The notes under the pieces are model-generated. The model did no database searches. It saw only the letters and a list, made by a program, of their open reading frames with translations, and was not told where the DNA came from. Shown one piece after another: positions 21,581 through 33,599 of a DNA stretch of 64,000 bases. The stretch is from Micropterus salmoides (lineage: Eukaryota > Chordata > Actinopteri > Centrarchiformes > Centrarchidae). The stretch spans positions 27,025,140 through 27,089,139 of the forward strand of contig NW_024040817.1 of NCBI RefSeq assembly GCF_014851395.1, in the 5' to 3' direction. Position 1 is the stretch's first letter. Every line of letters begins with the position of its first letter. Made by a program: the position numbers and the translations under genes.

Positions 21581-21810
21581 GTTAAAGGAATAGTAAACAT
21601 TTTGGGAAATACGGATATTTGTTTTCTTTCAGAGAGTGGCATCAAAAAAGGTTTAGACCACTCTCATGTCTGTGTGTTCAGCATGGAGCCACTGGCAGGA
21701 CGCGGTTAGCCTAGCTTAGCATAAAGACTAGAGGCAGGGAGAAAAAGACAGCCAGGTTCTCCCCAGAAGAAAAAAAATAATAAACACCTACCAACACCTC
21801 TAAAGCTGTG
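21581..21810 (+). repeat. GCTTAGCATAAAGACTGGA family, copy within the intron
   Basis: GTTAAAGGAATAGTAAACAT, CCACTCTCATGTCTGTGTGT, TAGCCTAGCTTAGCATAAAG and ACCAACACCTCTAAAGCTG follow the order of the complete percomorph repeat. Confidence 0.65.
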
Positions 21811-22850
21811 GTGATGAAAACATTTATCTATTTTAGTCTTGTTTACTGGAAACACATTTTAATACAAGGTGTGAACAGAAAGAGGATTCCAAAATAGTCA
21901 AGGAAAAGAAAAAAGGAAAGCACATGTTCCTAAGTGGCTAAAGAATTCTATGATGTGGCTGTAAACATCGCTCCTTCCACTCCACACCAGCTATGACATC
22001 CTATGCACAGTGGCTTATTAGCATGATGCTAATGAGGTGCGTAGGGGTTTGTACGGTTATTGTGGAAAACTGACACTGTGCTGAGAGGGCCCCCCCCCTC
22101 ATTAGACCACACCGCTTTCAGACAGCCTCGCTAACCTCCCACAACCGCAGGGCCCTGCTTGTGTGTTCATTAAAGGTCAGATGTCGGCTAAAATCAGCGG
22201 AAAGGCTCTGTGACATGACTGCTATAGAGGACCCCTGCAGACTGCGTGGTGTGTGTGTGTGTGTGTGGTGGGGGGGAAAGTTGACATGAAGTTTCGGGGC
22301 TCAGTGGTCAGAGGGTAATGTGAGGGTGAGCGATAATGGCGAGAGATGAGATGGGCGAAGAATGATTATTTATCTGGCAACAATGTGAGAAAGTTAGGCA
22401 ATCCCTACTGTCACACCATCAGCGATAATGTTTCTGCCACCTGGGCTGGTTGGTGACACTGAGTCACTGCAGTAAAAACTTGGCGTGTGTGATATTACAC
22501 CCGTACCCCTCTCCCATTTCCAAATATTAACAGTTGAGACAGCGGGGGGGTGGAAAGGGATGAGTTCCTCCGTTGTTTTCTGCTTCGCATCATTACATCC
22601 AATCTAAATCCCTGTCTATTAATCTAACCCCCCCCGCAGACACACACGCTGCAGACAATCCCACCACGTTCACTCATGTCAGCTCCAAAACAGGCTTCAG
22701 ATGTAATTTGCTTTTATTAGATTTTTGCTGGTTTCACATGCTATTAAACTGCACTGCCACAAAGATAGCGTCCTGCAGTCAACAACTTCACTTACATTTT
22801 AACAAACACACTACAGATGGAGGAATCTTTAACGAACAGCCTTGTCCTCA
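21811..22850. other. no gene recognised; short (GT)n at 22248-22276
   Basis: Intron sequence with a GT tract running into Gs, a C-run at 22090-22098 and mostly unique DNA. Confidence 0.45.
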
Positions 22851-22854
22851 CTTA

Positions 22855-23377
22855 TGCTTGATTTATACTCCTTCGTCGGGTCTACGCGTGTAACCATGTA
22901 TTTATACTTACGCCGGTGTCTCCGTTTTTTCTATAATTAACACTAGTCGGCGGTAGCGCTACAGCGTCCGCTGTGTTGACTTTTGCCGGCCGAGAAGGCT
23001 ACCTTCCGGTTTAGCGCTCCGCTAACGTGAATGGGGGTAAAATTGTAAACGTGGGGCTGTTAGAGACTTTTCAAATGTTAACGACCGAATGGATCACATT
23101 CTGATAGTGAAACGAGTCATTTCGCTCGGGTTGTGATGGTCAAATATATTGATCCACCGTGCTACAGTCGCTGGTTTGGCCGCTAGTAAAATTTTCTCCA
23201 AAGCACGGGGCACTTCCTGTCGGCTTGGAGGCATTGCGAGGCTACCCAGCTGCCTTTTCACAGTTCTTACGGCCCGCGTCGCCTCGACGTGTAGTTACGT
23301 TTTTGAGGAGGTGCACGTCCAGCTACGGTGTAGGGTACGTGGCTATGCCGTCAATTCGACGCAGTATAAATTACACT
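22855..23377 (+). mobile_element. Harbinger-like miniature element, copy 1 (523 bp)
   Basis: Flanked by TTA on both sides (22852-22854 and 23378-23380). The ends are TGCTTGATTTATACT and AGTATAAATTACACT, imperfect inverted repeats sharing ATTTATACT. The interior is GC-rich, with GGCGGTAGCGCTACAGCGTC and GACCGAATGGATCACATTCT. It shares its sequence and orientation with 27887-28448. A 3-bp TWA duplication is the mark of the PIF-Harbinger superfamily; no transposase is encoded. Confidence 0.7.
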
Positions 23378-23380
23378 TTA

Positions 23381-24129
23381 AAGGGAATGTGTGTATTTTT
23401 TTTAAGGGGTTGTAACCTCACATGAAATTTAACCATTCACCGGCTTTCTTGGTTATCTCTGTATGCCGCTTCCTCTGTGAAGAAATCAGTTTGGATTTTT
23501 CGCAAAATCCATTGGTTCCAGACAAAAACTCCTAAGAATAAAATACAATAGAAAGGTTTTATGTGCTGAAGCCCGTCAGGCCAAATGAGAATCACATCAA
23601 GGTTGGGCGAAAACATTGTCAACATCAGAAAGGTGTTTGAGTCATGGAGAGAGCTCCGCTTTGTTTTGGAAAGAAAAACTGATCCAGAGTTGGCTTTCAT
23701 CCTATTGGACAGGTAAACTAACATTACTGCTAAAGTGGGGCAACAATGTCATTTATAATATTCAGTCTAGCTCACTAACCATTTTCGTTATCATCCAATA
23801 AATTTAAGCTATGCTGACATTGCTGAGCCTCTCCATTTAAAGATACACAATGATGACGTATCGTGTCGGCTAAATGCAGTCACTGTAGCGTCATCATGGG
23901 ACGAGCATGGATTTGTTTAATGTCAAGCTGATAAAACTATTTCTGTAATGCTGCAGTGGGAGTTTTCCGTGAGTGTCCATCATCATGTGTGACGCCATCT
24001 CTCGTAATGTCTCTATTTTGGCCGATGCAGAGTCTGAGACTCGCTAATAGGTTCTGGCACACGCTTGGAAGCATAGTGGTTGCAATCTGAAACCTCAATG
24101 CTAGAGGCCACTGAAAACTACATATTTAT
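23381..24129. other. no feature recognised
   Basis: Intron sequence. The open frames at 23437-23724 and 23616-23801 overlap on opposite strands and have no domains. Confidence 0.4.
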
Positions 24130-24690
24130 CATTTAAAAAATTACATTTTCATTAGTGACGCAAACAACTCGTTAACGACAGTAAAACACGTTAACTGTAA
24201 GTACGCGGAATAAAACTTTTTTGTAAAATGCCAATTTATCAATACATCTGTTCAACAAGTAGAAACATGTAGAAAGCGGTATTTTAATCTGTTCTGTCTT
24301 CTATGTTTTATACAAGCACAGCTGACGGTAGCTTGGCAGTTAGCCAAATGTTACAAACTAACTGTTCAGCTTAGTTTGCCATGAGAGAGACGACAGGAGG
24401 AAGGACTGAAGCCATATTGCAATAGAGCGGTCTTCTTCTGAAACAGTGAAAAACAGCCAAACCTTTGATGACATGTTTGTTTGGCTCTAGCTGCCTGCAC
24501 CGCGTCTGCGTGGCTCTATCCAGGCGCAGCAATATCAGCTACGCATGTTAAAGCATTAATTGATTCTTATCGGCTAAATTATAAACCAAAACTTTATTTT
24601 CTGATATGATTCTGACAATGAAAATATGCCCAATATCGGCCGATAATTTATTGGATCGAAAATTATTATGCATCCATAATTTTGATTTAG
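24130..24690 (+). repeat. dispersed hAT-like repeat, inverted relative to 55.5-56.2 kb
   Basis: CATGTAGAAAGCGGTATTTT, AACTGTTCAGCTTAGTTTGC and GACAGGAGGAAGGACTGAAG match the reverse complement of sequence at 55820-56105. The right end contains AATATCGGCCGATAATTTAT, an hAT-type terminal motif. Confidence 0.55.
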
Positions 24691-26782
24691 GTTTTAAATA
24701 GTAATGGTTATGGCTTTCTGCATAAACTTGATGCTTGAAGCTGATGTCACACGGGTGTTTGCAGCTATATGGCCATCAAAGTATATTTTTGGCTTCAATA
24801 AGAAAGCAATGTTTTGCAGAATTACTTTGTTAATTGATTTCTGCATAACAGTTTTTCAGATATTTCAGTCAGTCAGACTGACTGACACTGCCATCCCTAG
24901 AACCAGCATAGCTAAAAATGGTTTATAAAGTAACAACACATGAACACATTATTGATCTGATGAAAATCCTATTTGAATGTTCTCATAAAGTCTGTATGCA
25001 TGAAGCTCTGAGTGTTCAGGCACTTTTTCTTATGCAAACATATAATCAACATCATAACTGCACCGGAACTTTAAGTAGTCATTACCATCTCACCTTCATA
25101 AAGGCCTGAGGGGATTGTGGGTGTGATGAATTTGCCCTTCATGGCAGTCAGTGTAGGCCAATACTTGACTCTCGCATAAAAAGAATGCAGTCCTATTGTT
25201 TTAAGTGGCTCCCCTGGAAAAGTCGAGGGCTGAGCCAAATACCTAAGGTGGGCCACAAACTAAGTGGGGATGGATGTACTGTAGGGATCTTTCCACAGGT
25301 ATGAGAGTTTACCATCTTGAAAGGCAAAATATGTGAAAGATAAGCCTTCCAGAAGCAGGTTTGCTCATTCATTTAAAGTTCCCCTGTTATTTTCTTTCAT
25401 ATCTTTGACACAGCTTGAGTGCTGGGATAATAGGATCTTATGAAATACATTTATTTAAATGTCCTCATTACTGGAGCACTTATTGGCGGTGAAGGACAAT
25501 CTCCTTTCTAGTTGTATTTTTCAGTGACAGAGATTATATAATACAGAAACAGTGGCTGAATGAACTGAGCCAAGAGGGAGGCTGGCCTTAATCCCTGAGA
25601 GAGCACTTTAAGTCAAACTGCTGTCAACGACACAAGTTGCACGGAGAGCCCGACCTGTCAGGTAGTAATCATCAGGTGGAGATCTAGTTCTTTATACAAC
25701 TATCAGGACCTTGATTTGAGTCAACAGATTTATTGGTGAGTTCTCGCATTTCAAGCTCCCTCCAGATGGTTTGCAAAATTAAACCTATGCATGGAACTTA
25801 AAAAAACTAAAGAAATGACACAAATATCAGTTCTGAAAGTGCAAAAGGTAATAATGTGTCTCTTATTACAGACACAGATGCAGAGGCCATTACTTTGACA
25901 TGTGATTATCTCTGTGTACTATGGGAGAATGATTGCATTAAGGGTGTCATGAGGACATGCTACAGAGTGCCTGCTGGTGAACAAACAGCCTGCAGCTACA
26001 GACGCCTCAACACATCATTAGAGATACATCAGAGATGAGATCAGAAATGACTAATTAAGCCAGGAAAATCTGACCCAAGTCGAGATACAATTTTTTACAA
26101 GACGGCGTATTTAGCATTCTAAAGGGCTACATTCAGGAAAGACTTTACAGATCGGGTCAGACTACAGTTTAATGTTGAGATGCAGAGTAACTTTCACCAC
26201 CGATAAAGAAGTAAGCTGTAACTGAAGTCCAAGGCTGAGAACTCTACCCAAGACATCCCAATTTAGGGTTACTAAGGAAGGAGGCAGAGAAAAGTAAAGA
26301 TAGGAGGAAGCCCTGTTAAAAGCAGCGACTTCAAATGCCTATGACAATTCTGCTTCCAGCAAGAAGGAAGGAGGGGTTGAGGGAAAGAGAGAGTGAGAAG
26401 GCAAATGGAGGAAACTGAGTGTGAAAGAGGAGGAAACAGAGCACAGAAAGGTAATGAACTAAATAATGAGCTAAACTTTTTGGACTCGCAAAGCTTCCTG
26501 CGGTGTAGCAGGGTCAACATCCACAGGTCTCATCCCAAGAGATCTTACTTAAACCAAGACCTGTATAACTGTCCATGACTCCGATCAATGTAGTATCCTT
26601 CCGCACTCCATCATTTCCCATCCATAATGGTCAATTAGTTACAGTAGCAGCTACTGTCTTTGCAGTAGCCAACTTGAAATTGTTGTGGGACCAATCTTAA
26701 TGACTTAATGCTTTGAAAAAGTAGCCTAAAAAGGGCAGAAAGGACACTGCAATGCTGGACATCACTTTCTGTATAATCCCAG
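24691..26782. other. no feature recognised
   Basis: Intron sequence of about 2 kb, mostly unique in appearance. No gene or named repeat. Confidence 0.4.
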
Positions 26783-26783
26783 C

Positions 26784-26812
<29 letters not shown>
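26783..26812. repeat. C30 homopolymer (G30 on the ctdp1 sense strand)
   Basis: Thirty consecutive Cs on plus. Because ctdp1 is transcribed from the other strand, its pre-mRNA would carry a run of about 30 Gs here, able to form quadruplexes. The exact length may be affected by sequencing or assembly. Confidence 0.85.
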
Positions 26813-26814
<2 letters not shown>

Positions 26815-27314
26815 AATCCCATATCATTTACAGCAGATGTTTAGATTCATATTCTCCCATCCCTTGTGCACTCAACAGCTCCATATGCAGTGAGCTGATA
26901 AGCAGTGGAGTTAAACATTTTACACAGACATCATCTTTCCCTGCCCCCCATTATCTTACTTTGAAAAATGACGAACAGGAACGGGGGACGTGTCGCTTAT
27001 GCTTAAAAAATAAAATAATGCGACTTTCAACAGTGTTGCAAAGAAATGAGAAACAGAAATGGATGGCAACGACAAGCACTCAACACAGTGACTAAGTTGT
27101 TTTTTTGAGGCCACATGCTTTTATGTCCCACTTGTGACAAATACATGTTGACAAACAGTTTAGGCAGGACACTCATAATGATGCTCAGTGTGCAGAACTG
27201 TAGTTAACTGATCTTTTACACAGCTCTGGCTATGTGAAAAAGCTGGTTAACTGTTGCTTCGCCTCACCTCGAGTCAACACCTGCCTTCAGTGGGGGAGAA
27301 GTAAGACACACTGT
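26813..27314. other. no feature recognised
   Basis: Intron sequence between the C-run and the hAT element. Nothing named. Confidence 0.4.
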
Positions 27315-27322
27315 ATGTCTAG

Positions 27323-27549
27323 TAGAGCCCGACCGATATTTTGATAGTGAAGATTTTTAAAATCTGATATATCGGCAAATATTCTTTCTCTTTTTTTCTC
27401 AAAATTAAAAAAAGATTTGTTGTGTAGTTATTAAACCTCACCAATATAGCATGACATAACACAGCTTAAAAATAATGTTAATTATTGTTATTAATAGTAC
27501 TTTGAACAAAAGTACAGCTAATTACAGTGTTTTGTGGCTTTCCACAAAG

Positions 27550-27608
<59 letters not shown>

Positions 27609-27629
27609 CAATTCATCAGTCGGGCTCTA
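27323..27629. mobile_element. hAT-like miniature element (307 bp) with internal (AT)n
   Basis: The ends are TAGAGCCCGACCGATAT and, on the other strand, TAGAGCCCGACTGATG. The flanking 8-mers ATGTCTAG (27315-27322) and ATGTCCAG (27630-27637) differ at one base, a typical aged hAT target duplication. An (AT)n tract at 27553-27602 lies inside. Confidence 0.8.
27553..27602. repeat. (AT)n microsatellite, about 48 bp
   Basis: Uninterrupted TA repeat inside the hAT-like element. Confidence 0.9.
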
Positions 27630-27886
27630 ATGTCCAGCTACTTAAAGGATAAGGTCAGAAATGTTAATGAAGGTCCTAAGCCAAACACAAATCAAACCGT
27701 TTGAAGTTAACATGTTTGGGTTCGAAGCCCTGTGTGGTTCCCCAAAATAAAGGATCACATATTTTGGCCACATGGTGGCTAGAACTTTTTAGACTACAAA
27801 TTACTTCCTGCTTTTGTGCAATGTGTGTTGCAGTGATTTGTAATATGGTTGTTGTACACTACTAGATTCACTGTCCCCCAGACTAA

Positions 27887-28448
27887 AGCTTGATTTATTT
27901 ATTTTCCTGCAGAGGGTCTACGTGCGTAGCTATGCTGTAGGCTACACACGTAGCCATGCATTTATAGTTGTGTGCCGGTCTCTCAGTCATTCTGCAATTA
28001 CACCCCCAAACGCTAGTTGGCGGTAGCGCGACAGCGTCCACTGTGTTGACTTCTGCCGGCCGCTAAATATTCTAGCGGGAATGGGGGTAAAATTATATAC
28101 CATGCTGCTGGTATAGCCTTTTCAAATGTTACCGACCGAATGGATCACATTCTGATAGTGAAATGAATCATTTCGCTTGGGTTGTGACGGTCAAATATAT
28201 TGATCCCCCGTGTCACCGCTGGTTTGGCTGCTAGTAAAAGTTACTTCAAAGTACGGGGCACTTCCTGTCTGCTCGGAGGCATTGCGAGGCTACCCAGCCG
28301 ACCAATCACAGTGCTTATGGTCCGCGTCGCCTTGACATGTAGTTACATTTTTGAGGTGATGCACGTCAGGCGACAGTGTAAGTGACTGCGTAGGCTATGG
28401 GGCTACGCAGAAGCTATGTCGTTTCGACGCAGAAGAATAAATTACACT
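27887..28448 (+). mobile_element. Harbinger-like miniature element, copy 2 (562 bp)
   Basis: Flanked by TAA on both sides (27884-27886 and 28449-28451). The ends are AGCTTGATTTATT and AATAAATTACACT. The interior matches copy 1 (22855-23377) over GGCGGTAGCGCGACAGCGTC, the ACCGAATGGATCACATTCTG block and CACTTCCTGTCTGCTCGG. The subterminal parts are rich in TACGTGCGTAGC/CTACGCAG words. No transposase. Confidence 0.7.
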
Positions 28449-28451
28449 TAA

Positions 28452-29630
28452 AGCTTGTCATTGTGTGTATGTTACTAGAGACTTGTCTGCATTGTGGCCT
28501 TGACATAAATACTGAATGTGAATGTAAAATTGATGTATAAAACTGTTAACAGTTTAAATATTAACACACAACAACCTTTAACATAAAATAAAGGTCATCA
28601 GACCATTGACTATACACACAGGGAAAACCTGTTACTGCTAACAGTAACATCCCAGAGCACTGAGTGTGACAAAGGTGTGATGCAACGTGTCAACTGTGTG
28701 ATTCACTGCCAGTGTCATTTATATCCCCCCAGTCACCCATGTCTGCATCAAACCACCCCCATCTCCGGCTCAGCCACAGGCAGCAGATTCAGATTAAAGC
28801 CTCTAGGCATCCTTTCATATAAGTTATTTCTTTTCTTTGTCTGCTTACTGGCAGCACCAGTTTTGACAAGGCTGTAGGGATCTTTCCACAGGACCTCGAG
28901 ACGGATTTGGACTCTGAGCTCTGCAGCGGGTTCAAAGCGTGCAATAAAGTATCCGCTTCCTTACTTTTTATAGGTTGGCAAGGTGGGACATTGGTTAAAG
29001 ACATCATCCCATAAAGGATAGGCCCTAGGTTTGATCGTGACAGTGAATGCACTAACAACCATAAGATGTCCAACTGTCCTTGAGAAGGTACAGAAAAACT
29101 CTTAAAAGGGAAACTGTTTTGATTTAGAATGCTGAGGACTGGGATAGTTGTGACATTTAAGGGAAGTTCTCTTTGGATCAGTTCCAAAGCTGCTTTATTC
29201 ATTTAAAAGCTCACAGCGTCTCTGCTCATAAAATATTTGGGATATTTTTTGCTTTGGGGTTTTCTGTCTCTACACTCTACCAGAGCTATGCAAACAACCC
29301 TGCCGCCTGCTTTACCGCTCACATCTCACAAATATTAAAGCCCACTCAAGCGAACTGACAATGACAGGGGACACATGCAAGCTAGGCTGAAGAATGATAT
29401 TCAAAATAGTAGAGTTAAAAATGTAATGCCTCTATCCAAAGCTCAGACGATGTTTTGCATGAGCTGGGATAGAAACTCTAACCCAGGCAGTGTGAATGTC
29501 ACACAAAATAATGAATGTGTCATCAGTAAAAACAGCACACTTCACTAGATTCAAATGTTCTTTCATTGGTGTTCATATGTTCAGTCCAGCCACTTGGAAA
29601 AGTGCAAAGTAATAGTTAATCTATCTAGAA
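28452..29630. other. no feature recognised
   Basis: Intron sequence. The minus open frame at 28789-29202 (137 codons) shows no domain and no splice context that I trust. Confidence 0.4.
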
Positions 29631-29632
29631 TC

Positions 29633-29700
29633 AGAATCAGCTTTATTGGCAAGTAGTGTTTTACACGTATGAGGAATTTGTTTTGGTGATAAGATGCTAC
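29633..29700 (+). repeat. AGAATCAGAATCAGCTTTATTGG-type repeat end
   Basis: AGAATCAGAATCAGCTTTAT followed by TGGCAAGTAG and GAGGAATTTGTTTTGGTG is the end of a very common fish repeat. Confidence 0.55.
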
Positions 29701-29914
29701 ATGCAGACAAACTAAAATTAATGTAAAAATATATAAATATGGAATAAACAGATGCAAGTTATAAAACCAAATAAAAAAATACAGGGAGGTGTCAAGAATT
29801 AAATCACCAAAACAATGTTGTCCGTTTGGAATATATTGTCTAACTGGAATGTTAAAATTGGCATCCAAACCATTCAGCACTGTACTTCAAAAAAGTTGGG
29901 GGACAATCAGCAGC

Positions 29915-30835
29915 AGAGCTTAAGATATCCTGCCTTTTGGAAAGCTTGGAGAGTCCACCTCATTTCCCACAGCCTGTTCGAACCATTTCAGTCTGGTTTC
30001 CGTTCACAACACAGCACAGTCACAGCAATCCTCAAAGTCACAAACAACCTTCTCCTCTCCTCAGACTCTGGTAATCTCAACATTCTCATCCTCCTGGACC
30101 TTCTTGCAGCTTTTGAAACCATCAACCACACCATTCACTCCCGCCTTGAGTCCTCCCTCAAAATCACTGGTACCGCCCTCTCCTGGCTCACTACAACAGA
30201 CAACAGTTCAACAACATCAACAACTGCACCTTCTCTAGTGCCCCCCTGTCCCAAAGCGTCCCCCAGGGTACGTTGTTTGGTCCTCTCCTGGTCATCCTGT
30301 ATATCCTTCCTTGGTAACCTCATTTGCTGTCATGGTCTCCACTTCCACTGCTATGCCGATGATGTCCAGCTCTACATCTCCACTAAATCCATCACTACTA
30401 CAACTCACTCCACTCGGACCAACTGCTTCACTGAAATAAAATCATGGGTGCAAGCCAACTTTCTAAAACTCAACTGTGACAATTCAGACTTTATCATCAT
30501 CGGTCCCAAATTACTCACCAAAAACACTCACAACTTCTGTCTCATTATTAACAACACCACTCTGTCTCCCTCCCTACACATCAGCAAACTTTGAGTCATT
30601 TTCGACAGCAACCTCTGCTTTGAACACCACTTCAACCAAATCACCAGAACTGCCCTTTTCCACCTGAAAAAGTTTGTCTCCATCCATCACTGTCCTCCTC
30701 TGCTGCTGAAACTCTCATTCACTACTTCATCACATCCAGAATTCCCTACTGCAGTAGCATTTTATATGGCACATCATCCAAAGTCCTAAATTAAACTAGA
30801 GCACATCCAGAACTCTGCTGCTTGTCTGCTACACC
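29915..30835 (+). pseudogene. L2-type LINE reverse transcriptase fragment
   Basis: A 5'-truncated, broken reverse transcriptase of a non-LTR retrotransposon. Visible blocks in order: FQSGFRSQHSTVTAILKVTN, ILILLDLLAAFETINHTIHS (first catalytic Asp region), SQSVPQG-like sequence in a shifted frame near 30250, HFHCYADDVQLYIST (catalytic YADD, 30352-30363), then EIKSWVQANFLKLNC and FDSNLCFEHHFNQITRTALF. A frameshift occurs between about 30190 and 30300, and TGA at 30592-30594 interrupts the frame. The 3' part continues to IQNSAACLL-like sequence near 30825. The fragment is degraded but recent enough to read easily. The L2/Maui-like label is from memory. Confidence 0.85.
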
Positions 30836-31929
30836 TGGCAGTAATGCAAAATCATGATTAGTAAGTGTCAGAAACTGTACTGACAGAGTTGATGAGGAAG
30901 TCATTTCGACAAACCATCCGTTTCCTTGTTTCCAGTCTGTATGCTGAGCTGCCCCAAATTGTCGATTTTTCTACAATTATTCTAAGAATGCTATGTGGGG
31001 AAACATACTGAAACAGAGCTAATCAGATTGCATTTGATTATACTGCATCAACATGTGTAGCTTACTCCCTGAAAAAAAAAATCCCAAAAATATTACTATG
31101 CATTACGGCATTTTAAGATGACAAAGACCCTTTGTTCCAAACCAGAGCATGAGCCAAAAATGTAGCTTTAAAATACAGAAGAAAAAAATAGTATACTTCT
31201 TGTCTCGTTAAGGTTTCCCTTGAGTTTATACAGTGGGGTAATTATTTATGATGTTGACTTACAACTTTAATAGTGAAATTTGCTCCACTCTGTCTGAAGC
31301 AGGATACCTGCTAAGGCACAAAGCTAGGCTGGATGTTGTTTGATTGGACATGAAACAAAATCTTAACTAAGAGTTGAAGTAGGAAGTGATGTGGAGATGC
31401 CAAAAGGAAGGATCTTGAATAAGGTTTACATTACTGTGACATTACATAAAGTGAGGTGTATACACTGTACATTGAACATTGGCAACTAAGATATCGGCGT
31501 TCAAAAATAATAAACATAAAATAATGGTTGTAAAAATGTTAATTTCACCATTAAGGTTTTACAACAAGACGGCAGAACAGCTTTAAAACCACGACTACTT
31601 TGATACTCCCACCTTGGCACCATCCAGATTCTCCTCATCAGTCCATGCAGTGGGTGGAGAGCACTAAGCAGTGACTGAGCTTAAAGCACTTCTTACCAAG
31701 CTGACTGATTGCACCACAGTGACAAGGTGGCTCTTAATGAGGTGCTCTTCGCTTTACACCTTCACTGTTGGCAGCCATCTACTGATCAAAATTATAGTCA
31801 TCTATTTCTCAATTCACATTCAGGGGCTCAATCAGTGGTGGTTAAAGCGCGGAAGCATATGTGTTTTGATGAAGTTGTGAAAACAACTTTAAGGGTTAGA
31901 TTTTAACTTTGGAGGAGATATCAACGTCG
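30836..31929. other. no feature recognised
   Basis: Intron sequence after the LINE fragment. Nothing named. Confidence 0.4.
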
Positions 31930-32001
31930 GCAAAAATGATCAAGGTCATGTCCATATATCGTACAATAAGTCGATAATGTAATTATCGTGACAGGCCTAC
32001 A
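31930..32001. repeat. hAT-type terminal fragment
   Basis: CATATATCGTACAATAAGTC then GATAATGTAATTATCGTGAC and AGGCCTA: one end of a fish hAT-like repeat. The other end was not found. Confidence 0.4.
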
Positions 32002-33209
32002 GTCCACATTTTCTCACAAAATAACCTTTCAACTGAATATGGTCACATTTTTATGATAGAAAATGGTCCTATAAAACCAGCACACAACTACTTTGGAAAC
32101 TGGAGAGTGATGGCACTCTTAACCTGGTATAATGAATATATAACATTTATGGAAAGTCCTCACAAGCAGAGTGAAAGCTATGGAGAAAAACACACAGTAT
32201 AAACTTTCCTGTGTGAGGAAAAATAGCTTATCCATGTTTGTCTGGGTGGTTATAAACAATGGCTATTAACAGGCCAGCCTTCCCATGAGATGCATCTCTT
32301 TTCTTCATAGTGAGATCAATCCAAACAGAGCATAAATAGCAAAACTGCTTGCATCACCAGCTTAGAGCCACGAGCCAGGAGGAAAAAACTGGGTCAGATT
32401 ACTTGCAGTTTTAGTTTTTCCTACTTCCTCCTCTTTTCATATATATGAAAAGCCTGAGTAAGCATCCCTATTCCTCACAGCCTGTGCTCTCTCTCGCACT
32501 GCTGAGCTGTATTTATCGGGGACAGGGAGCACGGGGATCACTGTGAGAAACACATACTGTTGGATTCAGTGTGCTCACAAGGGGCAGCCGGGCAAAGCAG
32601 ACTGCTGTCAATGTCTTTCAAACCTGTTACATCCTTAATCCTCCTTTCCTGCATGTGGCGTCTTTCAGAGCATTTTTGGGATTCAGCAGTCAGGCTTCAT
32701 TATCGGACTAACAGGACAGCTGGAAATCACCAGGCAGAATGTCCCGTGGGCCAGACTGATGGACTGATTGAGTCCATGAGGCGAGACAAGGCTTTCAAGT
32801 TATCCCTCACAACACATTCACATTGTGTTGTACAACTGTACTTATGAGTACCTTGACAACTTTAGTTTTGTGGCTCCATGACGCTGAGTAAACAAGTATA
32901 GATGAAAACCACTGTCAAATACTGACTTATGGTCGAACTATGAAATGTGGCACTAATATGGTCAACTATGTTAATAGCCTGTCACTTATTGCTGTGTTTC
33001 ATGTGACTAACATCTCTGGGATCTGTTGGGAAAACATAATGGCGGAGCATAAGGAACAATGTCTCACGCAGAAAAGCAGCCTGGGACTATGTTCAGCTTT
33101 AATTTGAGCAGTTTACCCAGAAGCCAATCTCTCTCTTTTTGCAGGAATTCCCTGATCACTCTCAGTTACATGCATTTACACCTCCATGCTGCTGCCCAGT
33201 AGCTGCCCA
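32002..33209. other. no feature recognised
   Basis: Intron sequence. No gene or named repeat. Confidence 0.4.
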
Positions 33210-33290
33210 GCCACAGTCTTATCTATATTTGCCTTATTGTAAAGCACTTTGTAACTGTGAAGTTTATCATTATTATCTCTTATATTATCT
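33210..33290 (+). repeat. LINE 3'-tail-like fragment
   Basis: CTTATTGTAAAGCACTTTGT AACTGTGAAG followed by TTATCATTATTATC resembles the 3' tails of fish L2-type LINEs. Confidence 0.4.
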
Positions 33291-33599
33291 GCTGGCCGCA
33301 GGAGAAGCTCCACTGGAGCAGTTGGGGATTAAGAGTCTTGCTCAAGGGCATCTGAGTGGAAATAATGAAGGAAGGGCAAGTGCTGCTCTTGCACTTTTGT
33401 GACTCAGGAATATCCATAAATTCTGTAGAGTCCTCTGGGGATGTATGTATGTTTCATCTTTTCATAACACAGATGTGTTTTCTCCTCCTACTATTGATGT
33501 TACATGTTAAAGAGCCCGCAAATTGTGAATATCTGAACCTTAGTCTTCACCTGTCAACAATTATGACAAAAACAATTTGACCCCTTCGCTACTAACAAA

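Noticed and set aside
28789..29202. 137-codon minus frame
   Set aside because: No recognisable domain and no matching splice sites; composition is ordinary intron.
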